This document shows positions 32,336 through 32,411 of a DNA stretch of 32,411 bases, one piece after another. Within the stretch, counting starts at the first letter, position 1. The number at the start of each line of letters is the position of its first letter. This stretch comes from an uncultured Bacteroidales bacterium. Lineage in GTDB: Bacteria > Bacteroidota > Bacteroidia > Bacteroidales > Paludibacteraceae. The stretch spans positions 1 to 32,411 of the forward strand of contig CAKUUM010000023.1 of the NCBI GenBank assembly GCA_934692905.1, given 5' to 3'. The notes below the pieces were generated by a model, which worked only from the letters and a program-made list of their open reading frames with translations, did no database searches and was not told the origin of the DNA. Both the position numbers and the translations under genes were made by a program.

Positions 32336-32355
32336 CAGGGCAACCGCATCAAAAT
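32336..32355 (+). repeat. 20-mer shared with 7229-7248
   Basis: CAGGGCAACCGCATCAAAAT occurs at both places in the same orientation, with different flanks. Here it follows the end of the decayed ATPase. It may be the end of a mobile element or of an intergenic repeat. Confidence 0.7.
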
Positions 32356-32411
32356 TGAGCGATGGTTTGCGATGTTGCGATGGCGAATAACATCCGTATA
32401 AGGTGATTTTG

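Noticed and set aside
32099..32401. Second open frame over the decayed ATPase
   Set aside because: Arg-rich out-of-frame shadow; the homologous piece reads in the other frame.

Overview
The window looks like a chromosome segment from a Bacteroidales bacterium (phylum Bacteroidota). Reasons: (1) most genes start behind the Bacteroidota promoter form, TTG / 20-nt gap / TAnnTTTG, rather than a -35/-10 plus Shine-Dalgarno; (2) several secreted proteins end in type IX secretion (T9SS) sorting tails or a related Bacteroidales tail; (3) the families present (BspA-like leucine-rich repeats, FISUMP-like domains, DUF3244-like protein, C10 peptidase, TPR-HTH membrane regulator, GGGtGRT protein, AAA/DUF4143 ATPase) are typical of gut and oral Bacteroidales. 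No rRNA, tRNA, CRISPR array or complete insertion sequence was found.

Layout. 1-2208: type I restriction specificity (hsdS) cassettes on the minus strand around a tyrosine recombinase, with no hsdM or hsdR in view. 2433-2521: a large inverted repeat. 2617-7140: a secreted repeat protein facing a secreted endonuclease I and a FISUMP-like protein. 7141-8246: a kilobase without genes but with promoters and repeats. 8247-14802: two large surface proteins (BspA-like LRR, and an InlB-type repeat protein). 14803-15160: repeats and a terminator. 15161-16877: NifU-like scaffold plus GGGtGRT protein, divergent from a glycoside-hydrolase-like gene (17010-18215). 18247-22187: housekeeping genes on the minus strand (recF, a sigma-54 response regulator, rarA), separated by heptanucleotide repeats. 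22819-28919: a regulator and a secreted-protein operon ending in a C10 cysteine protease. 29127-29824: an XRE regulator with a small partner gene. 30154-31470: an AAA/DUF4143 ATPase between direct repeats, followed by a decayed relative of the same family.

How the genes may work together. The most coherent candidate system is 22819-28919. A membrane-bound TPR protein with a cytoplasmic LuxR-like helix-turn-helix is made from an almost leaderless mRNA. It is followed by a long dyad symmetry centred at 24500, then by a promoter driving a small DUF3244-like protein, a tail-fibre-like protein, a lipoprotein and a C10 protease with a T9SS tail. I infer a self-contained, envelope-sensing, secreted-protease cassette.

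The other striking feature is the non-coding DNA. Two classes of short tandem repeat, with units of exactly 7 and 11 nt, recur across the window. One 7-nt tract lies in frame inside recF, another fills the rarA leader, and another abuts a start codon.
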